This document shows, piece by piece, positions 1 to 6,105 of a DNA stretch of 9,311 nucleotides (position 1 is the first letter of the stretch; each line of letters opens with the position of its first letter). Source of the DNA: Betaproteobacteria bacterium (GTDB taxonomy: Bacteria; Pseudomonadota; Gammaproteobacteria; Burkholderiales; SG8-39). A model generated the notes under the pieces. That model did no database searches, had not been told where the DNA came from, and worked only from the letters and a program-made list of their open reading frames with translations. A program made the position numbers and the translations under genes. Where the stretch lies: positions 1 to 9,311 of the forward strand of contig VBCP01000002.1 in the NCBI GenBank assembly GCA_005888925.1, in the 5' to 3' direction.

Positions 1-165
1 CCCGAGGTCGACGAGCGTGAGATAACGGCCGTTGTTCATGTGGCCGTTGAGGTCGAGATCGGTGGGCAGCACGCGCAGCGCGAGCTCCACCGTGTCGCCC
101 GGCGTCACGCGCGGCGCGCGCAGCGCCTTGAGGATCGTGATCAGCAGCCGGAAGTAGAGGTTCAT
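1..165 (-). CDS. Hotdog-fold acyl-CoA thioesterase-like protein, N-terminal part
   Basis: Reading the minus strand from an ATG at 165-163 gives 55 uninterrupted codons that run off the left edge of the window. The protein begins MNLYFRLLITILKALRAP and reaches LPTDLDLNGHMNNGRYLTL at about residues 34-52. The D-x-D-x-x-G-H-M-N-N-G-R-Y-L pattern is typical of 4-hydroxybenzoyl-CoA thioesterase/THEM6-like hotdog proteins, where the Asp/His/Asn region starts the fold near the active site. The expected role is hydrolysis of an acyl-CoA thioester in the cytoplasm; the substrate is unknown. The gene diverges from the TPP enzyme gene, with about 50 bases between the two starts. Family assignment rests on the N-terminal third only. 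Confidence 0.8.
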   Translation of the reverse strand, partial: MNLYFRLLITILKALRAPRVTPGDTVELALRVLPTDLDLNGHMNNGRYLTLVDLG

Positions 166-215
166 GTATCCGTACCATAGACTAGCAGCCGCCCAAACTC
201 GCCCGACAGCCACCC

Positions 216-275
216 ATGATTACTGGCGCGCAAGCGGTCGTCGATTGCCTTCGCCGCGAGGGCATCGATCACGTG
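216..275 (+). pseudogene. Out-of-frame N-terminal fragment of the TPP enzyme
   Basis: Twenty codons from ATG 216 read MITGAQAVVDCLRREGIDHV, a standard N-terminus for TPP enzymes of this class (helix plus the strand before the F-G-x-P-G loop). After 275 this frame reads SSRATSR and no longer resembles the family, while the frame starting at 275/278 picks up VLTRHEQGAAF. The fragment therefore marks the original start of the gene and one side of a lesion. The missing length must equal 1 modulo 3 to restore the frame. No strong ribosome binding site is visible before the ATG. Confidence 0.75.
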
Positions 276-1801
276 TCCTCACGCGCCACGAGCAGGGCGC
301 CGCGTTCATGGCCTACGGCTTCGCTCGTGCGCTCAACCGGCCGGCGGTCGTGACCGCCACCGAGGGGCCCGGCGTCACCAACCTCGCCACCGGCATCGGC
401 GCCGCTTACAAGGGCTACGTGCCGATCATCAGCATCAGCGGCGCGCAGGAGCTCTGGGTGCGCGAGAAGGACGCGAGCCAGGACATTGACCAGGTCACGC
501 TGTGCCGGCCGATCACCAAGTGGGCCTACTCGATTCCCGCGGTGACCAAGATCCAGGAGGCGCTGCGGCGCGCCTTCCGCGTCGCGCTCGCCGAGCCGCT
601 CGGCCCGGTGCATCTCGATGTGTCGCGCGACCTGCTCCTCGAGCAGACCGAAGCGGAGCCGATCGCTCCGAGCGCGTATCGGCCGACATCGCTGCCAAGC
701 TGCTCGGCGACCGAGCTCGACCGCGCCGCCGAGCTGATCGCGCAGGCGAAGCGGCCGATCCTGCTCGCCGGCGGCGGCGTGCTGCGCGAGAACGCGCTCG
801 GCGCCCTGCAGCTGCTGGCGGAAGCGACCGGCATCCCCGTGGCCACGCTGCAATACCATCCGGACGCGTTTCCCACGACGCATGCGCTCGCGCTCGGGCC
901 GCTCGGCCGCAACGGCTGGTCGAGCGCGAACCGCGCGATGCCCGAGGCCGATGTCGTCGTCGCGCTCGGCGCGCACCTCGATCTGTTCTCCACCACCTTC
1001 AAGTACGGCATCATCAGCCGCGACGCGAAGCTGATTCATCACAGCCCGGTCGCGACCGACATCGGCGTCGTGTTCCCGGTCGCGCAAGCCGTGGTCGGCT
1101 CGACGCTGAGCTTCATCCAGGGCTTAAGTGAACGCCTGAGGCGGCGCATTTCCACCCAATGGGAATGGACCAGCGTAGCGAAGCTGCGCCGCGAGTGGGA
1201 CGAGGAGCGCAAGCGCCTGCTCGATTACGGCGCGCGCCCGATCCTGCCGCCGGTGGTGGCGCACGCGATGCGCGAGGCGCTGCCCGCGGACGGCATCATG
1301 ATCGTGGACGCCGGCAACGCCGGCAAGCACATGCGCGTGTTCATGGACACGCATCGGCCCGACAGCTTCATGTACATCAGCGACTGGGGCTCGGTCGGCG
1401 CCGGGCTGCCGATCGCGATGGGCGCCAAGCTCGCGCGGCCGAAGCAGCCGGTGATGGCCGCCGTCGGCGACATGGGGATGATGTGCAACATCGGCGAGCT
1501 CGAGACCGCGGTGCGCGAGCGCATCCCGGTGGTGTGCGTGGTCTACAACGACCGCGGCCTCGGCAACGAGCGCGCGTTCCAGAAGGAGCTCTACGGCGGA
1601 CGGCTGTTCGGCGTCGACTATGGCGACGTCGACTTCGGCGCGCTCGCCCGCGTCTTCGGCGCCCACGGCGAACGCATCACCGATGCCGCAGCGCTGGTTC
1701 CCGCCATCAAACGCGCGCTCGACAGCGGCCTTCCCGCCGTGGTCGACGTGGTCATCGACCAGAACACGCTGGCCCCGGTCGTCTACAAAACCACCAGCTA
1801 G
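216..1801 (+). CDS. TPP-dependent acetolactate synthase-like enzyme, reading frame broken near the 5' end
   Basis: This is a thiamine-diphosphate enzyme of the acetolactate synthase/decarboxylase type, acting on a 2-oxo acid or acyl-CoA substrate that cannot be specified. The main frame, open from 164 to 1801, carries VLTRHEQGAAFMAYGFAR with the presumed catalytic Glu (codon 290-292), a central domain (LLAGGGVLRENALGAL), and a C-terminal TPP/Mg domain with GDMGMMCNIGELETA (Asp codon 1469-1471) and YNDRGLG (Asn codon 1547-1549). The usual GDG is GDM here. A family-like N-terminus, MITGAQAVVDCLRREGIDHV, lies at 216-275 in a different frame and joins the main frame around 273-280. The intervening F-G-x-P-G segment, roughly 20-30 residues, is absent. 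Residues before VLTRHEQ in the 164 frame look like out-of-frame translation, so 164 is probably not a natural start. It is the first gene of the left plus-strand group. Only the N-terminal part is damaged; frameshift mutation or assembly error are both possible. Confidence 0.82.
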
Positions 1802-1840
1802 CTTGAACCGCAGGCGCTGAAGGCGCAACATGGGCGAACA

Positions 1841-1850
1841 AGGGGAGGGG
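1841..1850 (+). promoter_or_regulatory. Ribosome binding site deciding the PQQ dehydrogenase start
   Basis: The purine run aggggagggg ends three bases before ATG 1854. It favours 1854 over the in-frame ATG at 1830, and the protein from 1854 begins directly with a signal peptide. Confidence 0.7.
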
Positions 1851-1853
1851 ACC

Positions 1854-3545
1854 ATGAAACTGCTCGCAACGGCATCAGCCGTTCTGCTGTTTGTCGCCAC
1901 CAGTGTCACCGCGCAAACGCTCGACGAGCTCAGGAATGACGGCCAGCTCAACGATGCCCTGAAGACCGACAACGTCCTGACCTACGGGATGGGCTATCAC
2001 CAGCAGCGCTACAGCCCGCTCAACCAGATCAACCCGAAGACCATCAAGCGCCTGGTGCCGGTGTGGAACCTCAGCCTGGACAACAACTGGGGCGAGCAGG
2101 CGCAGCCGATCGTCTACAACGGCGTGATGTACGTGACCAACGCCCGCCACACCGTGGCGATCGATGTCGGCAGCGGCAAGCAGCTCTGGAAGCACACGCT
2201 CGACTGGCCGGCCGATACGCCGCGCGTCGTGTGCTGCGGCGTATCCAACAAGGGCGCCGCGCTCTACAACGGCCGGATCTATCGCACGACGCTCGATGCG
2301 CACGTGCTCGCGCTCGACGCGAAGACCGGCAAGGAGCTCTGGAAATCCAAGGTCGCCGAGTGGAAGGACGGTTACTCGCTCACCCTTGCGCCGCTGATCG
2401 CGAACGGCGTGTTGATCACCGGCATCTCGGGCGCCGAGTTCGGCATCCGTGGCTTCATCGACGGCTGGGACCCGGAGACCGGCAAGCAGCTCTGGCGCCG
2501 CTACACCATCCCGGCGCGTGGCGAAAAGGGCAACGAGACCTGGCCGCAGGACAACAACGCGTGGGAGATCGGCGGCGGCTCGGCGTGGATCACCGGCTCC
2601 TACGACCCGCAGCTCGATCTCATGTACTGGGGCATCGGCAATCCGGCGCCCTGGGCCTCGCAAAGCCGCGCCGGCGACAACCTGTACACCTCGTCGCTGC
2701 TGGCGCTGCGGCCGAAGACCGGCGAGATCGTCTGGCACTACCAGTTCACACCGAACGACGCGTACGACTATGACGCCTGCTGGGAGCCGATCCTCGCCGA
2801 GCTCAAAGTCGCCGGCAAGCTGCGCAAGGTCGTGATGCAGCTCAACCGCAACGGCTTTCTCTACGTTCTGGACCGCGCGAACGGCGAGCTGCTCTCGGCC
2901 AAGGCCTACGAGAAGGTCAACTGGGCGAGCCATGTCGACCTGAAGACCGGCCGTCCGGTCGAGACCGACATCGCCAAGAGCATCCGCGACATGAAGGCGA
3001 CCGAGCACTGGCCGTCCACGCGTGGCGCGAAGAACTGGCAGCACGCCGCCTTCAACCCGAAGACCGGCCTGCTGTACGCCAACACCATGCACGAAGGCCG
3101 CATGTACAAGCATCTCGAGACCAAGCCCTTCGAGCGCGGACAGCGCTACATGTTCATCGAGAACCTGCCCCTCCCGCGCGCGGCCGACGAGCCCATCGGA
3201 CACATCGAGGCGATCGATCCGCTCACCGCGGAGAAAAAGTGGCGCGTGCCGCTGATGGATTTCCAGATCTGGTCGGCGATGCTGGCGAGCGGCGAGCTGC
3301 TGTTCACCGGCAAGGAGACCGGCGAGTTCATCGCGCTCGACGCCGCGACCGGCAAGCAGCTGTGGCAATTCCAGACCGGCTCGGGGATCAACGCCATGCC
3401 GGTCACGTACACGCACAAAGGCAAGCAGTACGTGACGGTGCTTTCCGGGATCGGCGGGCTTTACTGGAATATCAACCGCGAGCGGCTGAAAGACATGGTG
3501 CCGCAGGGCGGTTCGGTATGGACCTTCGCGCTCTTGCCGGAATAA
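1854..3545 (+). CDS. Periplasmic PQQ-dependent alcohol dehydrogenase, methanol/ethanol family, lanthanide-type signature
   Basis: The 563-residue protein oxidises an alcohol to an aldehyde in the periplasm using PQQ. Residues 1-20 (MKLLATASAVLLFVATSVTA) form a signal peptide with likely cleavage before Gln21. The rest is an eight-bladed quinoprotein propeller with repeated tryptophan-docking motifs of the D-x-x-T-G-K-x-L-W kind (about residues 155-163, 206-214, 286-294, 496-504). The vicinal disulfide pair is Cys127-Cys128, and Trp245 sits where the PQQ-stacking Trp is expected. Probable metal and catalytic residues are Glu195, Asn263, Asp305 and Asp307. Asp at +2 from the catalytic Asp is the feature that separates lanthanide-using XoxF/ExaF/PedH enzymes from most calcium enzymes. 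Length is near the family norm, and there is no sign of indels. The 3' end overlaps the cytochrome c gene by 28 bases, its likely electron acceptor. The substrate alcohol is not known. Confidence 0.93.
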   Translation: MKLLATASAVLLFVATSVTAQTLDELRNDGQLNDALKTDNVLTYGMGYHQQRYSPLNQINPKTIKRLVPVWNLSLDNNWGEQAQPIVYNGVMYVTNARHTVAIDVGSGKQLWKHTLDWPADTPRVVCCGVSNKGAALYNGRIYRTTLDAHVLALDAKTGKELWKSKVAEWKDGYSLTLAPLIANGVLITGISGAEFGIRGFIDGWDPETGKQLWRRYTIPARGEKGNETWPQDNNAWEIGGGSAWITGSYDPQLDLMYWGIGNPAPWASQSRAGDNLYTSSLLALRPKTGEIVWHYQFTPNDAYDYDACWEPILAELKVAGKLRKVVMQLNRNGFLYVLDRANGELLSAKAYEKVNWASHVDLKTGRPVETDIAKSIRDMKATEHWPSTRGAKNWQHAAFNPKTGLLYANTMHEGRMYKHLETKPFERGQRYMFIENLPLPRAADEPIGHIEAIDPLTAEKKWRVPLMDFQIWSAMLASGELLFTGKETGEFIALDAATGKQLWQFQTGSGINAMPVTYTHKGKQYVTVLSGIGGLYWNINRERLKDMVPQGGSVWTFALLPE

Positions 3546-3832
3546 TTCTTTTCTGCGGATCTGCCTGGGCCCAGGCACCTGCGCCCGAGCAGATCCAGCG
3601 CGGCGCGGCGATCTACGAGCGTAATTGCTCGCCGTGCCACGGCGCGCGCATGCAGGATCCGCAGGGCGCGTTCGACCTGCGCAAGTTTCCGCACAACGAG
3701 CGCGAGCGCTTCATCGCCTCGGTAGCGCGCGGCAAGAACCAGATGCCGGGCTGGGGCGGGATGCTCAAGCCGGAGGACATCGAGGCGCTCTGGGCCTACG
3801 TCGTCTCGGCCGAGAGCATATATGGTCACTGA
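3518..3832 (+). CDS. Small secreted mono-haem cytochrome c, partner of the PQQ dehydrogenase
   Basis: The ATG at 3518 lies inside the end of the dehydrogenase gene and gives 104 residues. Residues 1-19 (MDLRALAGIILFCGSAWAQ) are a signal peptide with cleavage after AWA. The haem motif Cys37-Ser-Pro-Cys40-His41 follows, and MPGWGGM (residues 76-82) supplies the probable distal Met ligand. The C-terminal helix (LKPEDIEALWAYV) is typical of class I cytochromes c. The 28-base overlap implies coupled translation with the dehydrogenase, so this is the likely periplasmic electron acceptor passing electrons to a terminal oxidase. Further upstream the same frame is only a shadow of the dehydrogenase, so a longer start is unlikely. 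The stop lies 4 bases from the stop of the convergent propeller gene. Confidence 0.9.
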   Translation: MDLRALAGIILFCGSAWAQAPAPEQIQRGAAIYERNCSPCHGARMQDPQGAFDLRKFPHNERERFIASVARGKNQMPGWGGMLKPEDIEALWAYVVSAESIYGH

Positions 3833-3843
3833 GCGGTCACTGA
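3824..3843. repeat. Nine-base direct repeat across the convergent stop codons
   Basis: ggtcactga occurs at 3824-3832 and again at 3835-3843, separated by gc. The first copy contains the cytochrome c stop (tga 3830-3832), and the second overlaps the reverse-complement stop of the propeller gene (tca 3837-3839). It is a direct repeat, not an inverted one, so it does not form a terminator hairpin. No other terminator is visible between the convergent genes. Confidence 0.6.
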
Positions 3844-4710
3844 ATCACGACGCCCCAGGGCAGCTTCTCGACGGCGACGTCGCGCAGCTTCGTGTTGCTC
3901 TGGGTATCGATGACCGACACCGAACCCGATCGGCCGTTGGCCACATAGAGCTTGCGCCCGTCCGGCGTGATCGCCATGTTCCACGGCCGCTGGCCCACCG
4001 GGATGGTGGCGACGATCGTGTTGGTAGCGGTATCGATCACCGATACTGACGCCTCGCCGCCGTTGGAAACGTAGACGCGCTTGCCATCGGGATGGACCGT
4101 GATGCCGTTCGAGCGCTTGCCGGCCGGGATGCTCGCCAGCACCTTGTGAGCCCGGGCATCGATGGCGAAGACGGTGTCCGCGTTCTCCGCAGCGACATAG
4201 GCGCGGCTGCCGTCGGGAAGGAAGCCGATGCCCCGTGGACGCGCGGCGACCTTGATCTGGGCGATTTGCGCGCGCTTATCGAAGTCGATCACCTCCACCG
4301 TGTCGCCGTCCTCGGCGCTGACGTACACGGTGCGGCCGTCCGGGCTGAAGATCGCGTGCTCCGGATTTTCGCCCTTCACCTTCACCGTGAACGCTTCGCG
4401 CTGCAGCCGCGTGTCGATGAAGGTGACGCTGTTCGACTGCTCGCTGGCCGCCGCGATCCAGCGCCCGTCGGGCGAGCGGCCCACGCCTTCGGGCGAGACG
4501 CCGAGCGCGATCGCGCCCGCGGTCTTGCGCTCCTTCAGATCGACCAGGATGAGCCGATTATTCGGCTGGTCGCTCACGTAGAGCCAGTCACCGGCAGCGG
4601 CCGCGCCGCGCGGCTTGCCGCCGGTTTGCAGCGTATCGACGACGGTGTCGGTCGCCGTGTCGATCACGCTGATGCTTCGGAAACAACAGTGCGAGCGCGA
4701 GCTTGGTCAT
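3837..4710 (-). CDS. Seven-bladed YVTN/YncE-type beta-propeller protein, frame broken after the signal peptide
   Basis: The main frame from 4667 down to 3837 encodes about 276 residues of repeats roughly 40 residues long, each carrying an S/T-V-x-x-I-D strand and a PDG-x-x-x-Y-V-S/A turn. I count seven VID-type strands, consistent with a seven-bladed propeller. YVTN propellers often accompany PQQ alcohol dehydrogenase clusters, so a periplasmic role beside the dehydrogenase is a reasonable inference, but the molecular function is unknown. The real start is probably ATG 4710-4708, which overlaps the b561 stop as ATGA and encodes a signal-peptide-like MTKLALALLF. That frame does not join the propeller frame: the sequence from about 4684 to 4667 lacks the rest of the signal peptide and the first strand (AYVTN-type), and the frame changes. 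A GTG at 4667 could start a leaderless product, but it has no convincing ribosome binding site. Confidence 0.83.
4681..4710 (-). pseudogene. Out-of-frame signal-peptide fragment of the propeller gene
   Basis: Ten codons from ATG 4710 read MTKLALALLF, the start of a Sec signal peptide. The frame then degenerates (PKHQRDRH), while the propeller frame reads SISVIDTATDTVV from just upstream of 4667. The ATG overlaps the TGA of b561 (4709-4707), which supports it as the native start. The missing length must equal 2 modulo 3. Confidence 0.68.
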
Positions 4711-5267
4711 AGCGGAAGCATGCGTCGCAAGATTCGATGGTGCGGGAAGATGGCGTGCTTCATCGCGGCGAGCAGGTGGAGCGTGATCAGCGCCACGAAG
4801 ACGTAGGACGTCGCGATGTGCAGCCCGTTGAAGAAGGCGTAGATGCTGCGGTCATCGACACCCCAGGGCGGCAGCAACACGGCGTTGAAGAACTTGACGC
4901 CGAACTTGCTGAAGTTCGATGCCGTGTAGCCGGCGAGCGGCATGATGATCATGCACGCGTAGAGCAGCACGTGATTGGCGCGCGCGGCGCGCCGCTCCCA
5001 CGTCGGCATCGACGCGGGCAGTGCCGGCGGCCGGTGCTTCAGCCGCCACGCGATGCGCAGGAGGATCAGCAGCCCGATGAGCATGCCGGTCGACTTGTGA
5101 TAGTTCACGTAGATGGTTCGCTCGGGCGTGCGCCGCGGGACCTGCTGCAGGTACCAGCCGAACCCGATCTGCGCGAGGACCGCAAGCGCGATCAGCCAAT
5201 GCAAGACCATCGCCGTCCGGGTGTATCGCTCCCGTGCGGGTATATCGCTCCATTTGCCTCCCTGCAT
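4707..5267 (-). CDS. Cytochrome b561-family membrane protein, 5' end altered by a tandem repeat
   Basis: The 186-residue frame encodes a four-helix b-type cytochrome of the prokaryotic b561 family, expected to pass electrons between quinol and a periplasmic or membrane partner. Helices lie at about residues 20-40, 60-75, 97-115 and 145-168. Candidate haem histidines are His23 (VLHWL), His57 (YHKSTG), His99 (NHVLLY), His150 (GLHIATSY) and His164. The TGA stop overlaps the ATG of the propeller gene, so the two are translationally coupled. The start is uncertain. The family-like N-terminus MERYTRTAMVLHWL would begin at ATG 5253, which has a good AGGGAGG site, but a 19-base repeat puts that ATG out of frame. 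The in-frame choices are ATG 5267 (no visible ribosome binding site; its first codons translate the Shine-Dalgarno as MQGGKW) or ATG 5210, which gives a protein starting MVLHWL. Confidence 0.88.
   Translation of the reverse strand: MQGGKWSDIPARERYTRTAMVLHWLIALAVLAQIGFGWYLQQVPRRTPERTIYVNYHKSTGMLIGLLILLRIAWRLKHRPPALPASMPTWERRAARANHVLLYACMIIMPLAGYTASNFSKFGVKFFNAVLLPPWGVDDRSIYAFFNGLHIATSYVFVALITLHLLAAMKHAIFPHHRILRRMLPL
5213..5250. repeat. Two tandem 19-bp units at the 5' end of the b561 gene
   Basis: Unit 1 (5213-5231) is ccgtccgggtgtatcgctc and unit 2 (5232-5250) is ccgtgcgggtatatcgctc; they abut and match at 17 of 19 positions. On the coding strand both encode E-R-Y-T-R-T, in different frames because 19 is not a multiple of three. 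A single copy would give ATG 5253 reading MERYTRTAMVLHWL, a normal b561 start. Confidence 0.85.
5257..5263 (-). promoter_or_regulatory. Shine-Dalgarno site for the apparent ancestral b561 start
   Basis: The minus strand reads AGGGAGG, then CAA, then ATG at 5253-5251. This is the only good ribosome binding site near the b561 start. It points to an ATG now out of frame with the gene body and lies inside the longer frame that begins at 5267. Confidence 0.6.
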
Positions 5268-5282
5268 CTGAAGCCGACGAAA

Positions 5283-5312
5283 TGGATGCTACTCCGAAAG
5301 GATAGGTATATA
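5283..5312 (+). promoter_or_regulatory. Possible promoter in the divergent spacer
   Basis: The 85-base spacer between the b561 frame and the secreted-protein gene contains an AT-rich island in otherwise GC-rich DNA. TATATA at 5307-5312 could serve as a -10 element, with a poor -35 match (TGGATG at 5283-5288, spacing 18). The spacer must carry promoters for both divergent operons, but this assignment is only a guess from composition and spacing. No operator palindrome was recognised. Confidence 0.25.
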
Positions 5313-5340
5313 AGGCGCATAGAGGTGATGTGACAACCAA

Positions 5341-5346
5341 GGGGAG
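5341..5346 (+). promoter_or_regulatory. Ribosome binding site of the secreted-protein gene
   Basis: ggggag lies six bases before ATG 5353 and directly abuts ATG 5347. Normal spacing favours 5353, which begins MRVLLSIAML. Confidence 0.6.
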
Positions 5347-5352
5347 ATGACC

Positions 5353-6105
5353 ATGCGTGTCTTGCTATCGATTGCGATGCTGTTTCTTGCTGCACCGGCG
5401 TTCGCCCAGGAAAGGCTCACGGGCAGCAACGTCGATACCCGGATGGGCATGTCGTTCAAGGTGCCCGAGGCCGCGCTGCGCAAATTCCTCCCTGAAGGCT
5501 GGGAGATCAATTCGCCGTCCTCGGGTCCGAGCCAAGGCGCGAATCTGAACGTTACGCTCCTCACCCAGTCGATATCCTTCGACCCGGAAGGCAAGCCGGT
5601 GAATCCCTACCGCGGCGTCGCCGTGAGCGTGCCGATGAAAAGAAAGGGCAGCGACGCCGGCGTGGCCATGATCATCGCCGGCCTCTTCGAGCCGAACGGA
5701 GCGCCGGGCGCCTACGGCGTGTTCCTCCCGGCCCGCGTGAGCGTCGAGCGCAAGCAGCGCGTCGACCTGGATGGCAAGACGACCGTCGAGGAATCCTGGC
5801 AGCTGCGCGCCGACGGCGGGCATTCGCTCGAGATCCACGTGCAGTACACGCCCGCTGTGGCCACCAGAGGCAAGGTCGAAGCGCGCGTGCATTCGGCGCT
5901 GAAGCCCGACTTCTTCCGCATCTACCGCTTCGAGATGGCGAGCGACGTGGTGCGCAGCGTTCCGACCGGCGTCGATCGCGTCTCGCGCGTCTCGTTCAAG
6001 GCCACGGGCGACAAGCTCGGCACGCTTTTCGACGGCTCGCAGCAGCTCATCAGCGTGACCGCGATCCCGTGGTATTCGCGCCAGGTGTACCTGCCCGCGC
6101 TTTAG
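5353..6105 (+). CDS. Secreted protein of unknown function, possibly acetoacetate decarboxylase-like fold
   Basis: The 250-residue protein starts with a clear signal peptide, MRVLLSIAMLFLAAPAFA, cleaved before Gln-Glu, so it is periplasmic. I do not recognise the family firmly. The early VPEAALRKFLPEGWE, a later YRGVAVSVPM followed by a hydrophobic stretch (GVAMIIAGLFE), and the alternating strands resemble the layout of acetoacetate decarboxylase-like proteins. I see no clear catalytic lysine motif, so an enzymatic role is not claimed. No cysteine and no lipobox is present in the protein. It is the first gene of the right-hand operon: its stop (TAG 6103-6105) is directly followed by the hydrolase ATG at 6106, so it is probably co-translated with the catabolic genes. 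The ATG at 5347 would add two residues. Confidence 0.75.
   Translation: MRVLLSIAMLFLAAPAFAQERLTGSNVDTRMGMSFKVPEAALRKFLPEGWEINSPSSGPSQGANLNVTLLTQSISFDPEGKPVNPYRGVAVSVPMKRKGSDAGVAMIIAGLFEPNGAPGAYGVFLPARVSVERKQRVDLDGKTTVEESWQLRADGGHSLEIHVQYTPAVATRGKVEARVHSALKPDFFRIYRFEMASDVVRSVPTGVDRVSRVSFKATGDKLGTLFDGSQQLISVTAIPWYSRQVYLPAL

Noticed and set aside
164..215. ATG 164 as the native start of the TPP enzyme
   Set aside because: The residues it adds (MYPYHRLAAAQTRP and onward) have no family likeness, while the expected N-terminus is present in another frame from 216.
273..280. Intron, intein or translational bypass element at the frame breaks
   Set aside because: Those add sequence that is later removed. 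Here sequence is missing from the DNA, so such processing could not restore the protein.
3239..3517. Long N-terminal extension of the cytochrome c
   Set aside because: It is a shadow of the dehydrogenase C-terminus. A proper signal peptide begins at 3518.
1875..3578. A 567-codon minus-strand frame opposite the PQQ dehydrogenase
   Set aside because: Composition-driven shadow. The opposite strand has a signal peptide and every catalytic residue of the family.
3824..3843. Rho-independent terminator between the convergent genes
   Set aside because: The repeat is direct rather than inverted, and there is no stem with a T-run.
3837..5267. Programmed stop read-through joining b561 and the propeller, since the two share a frame
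   Set aside because: The dozen codons after the stop (PSSRSHCCFR) do not look like a linker, and a signal-peptide start overlaps the stop, so two separate genes with a lesion is simpler.
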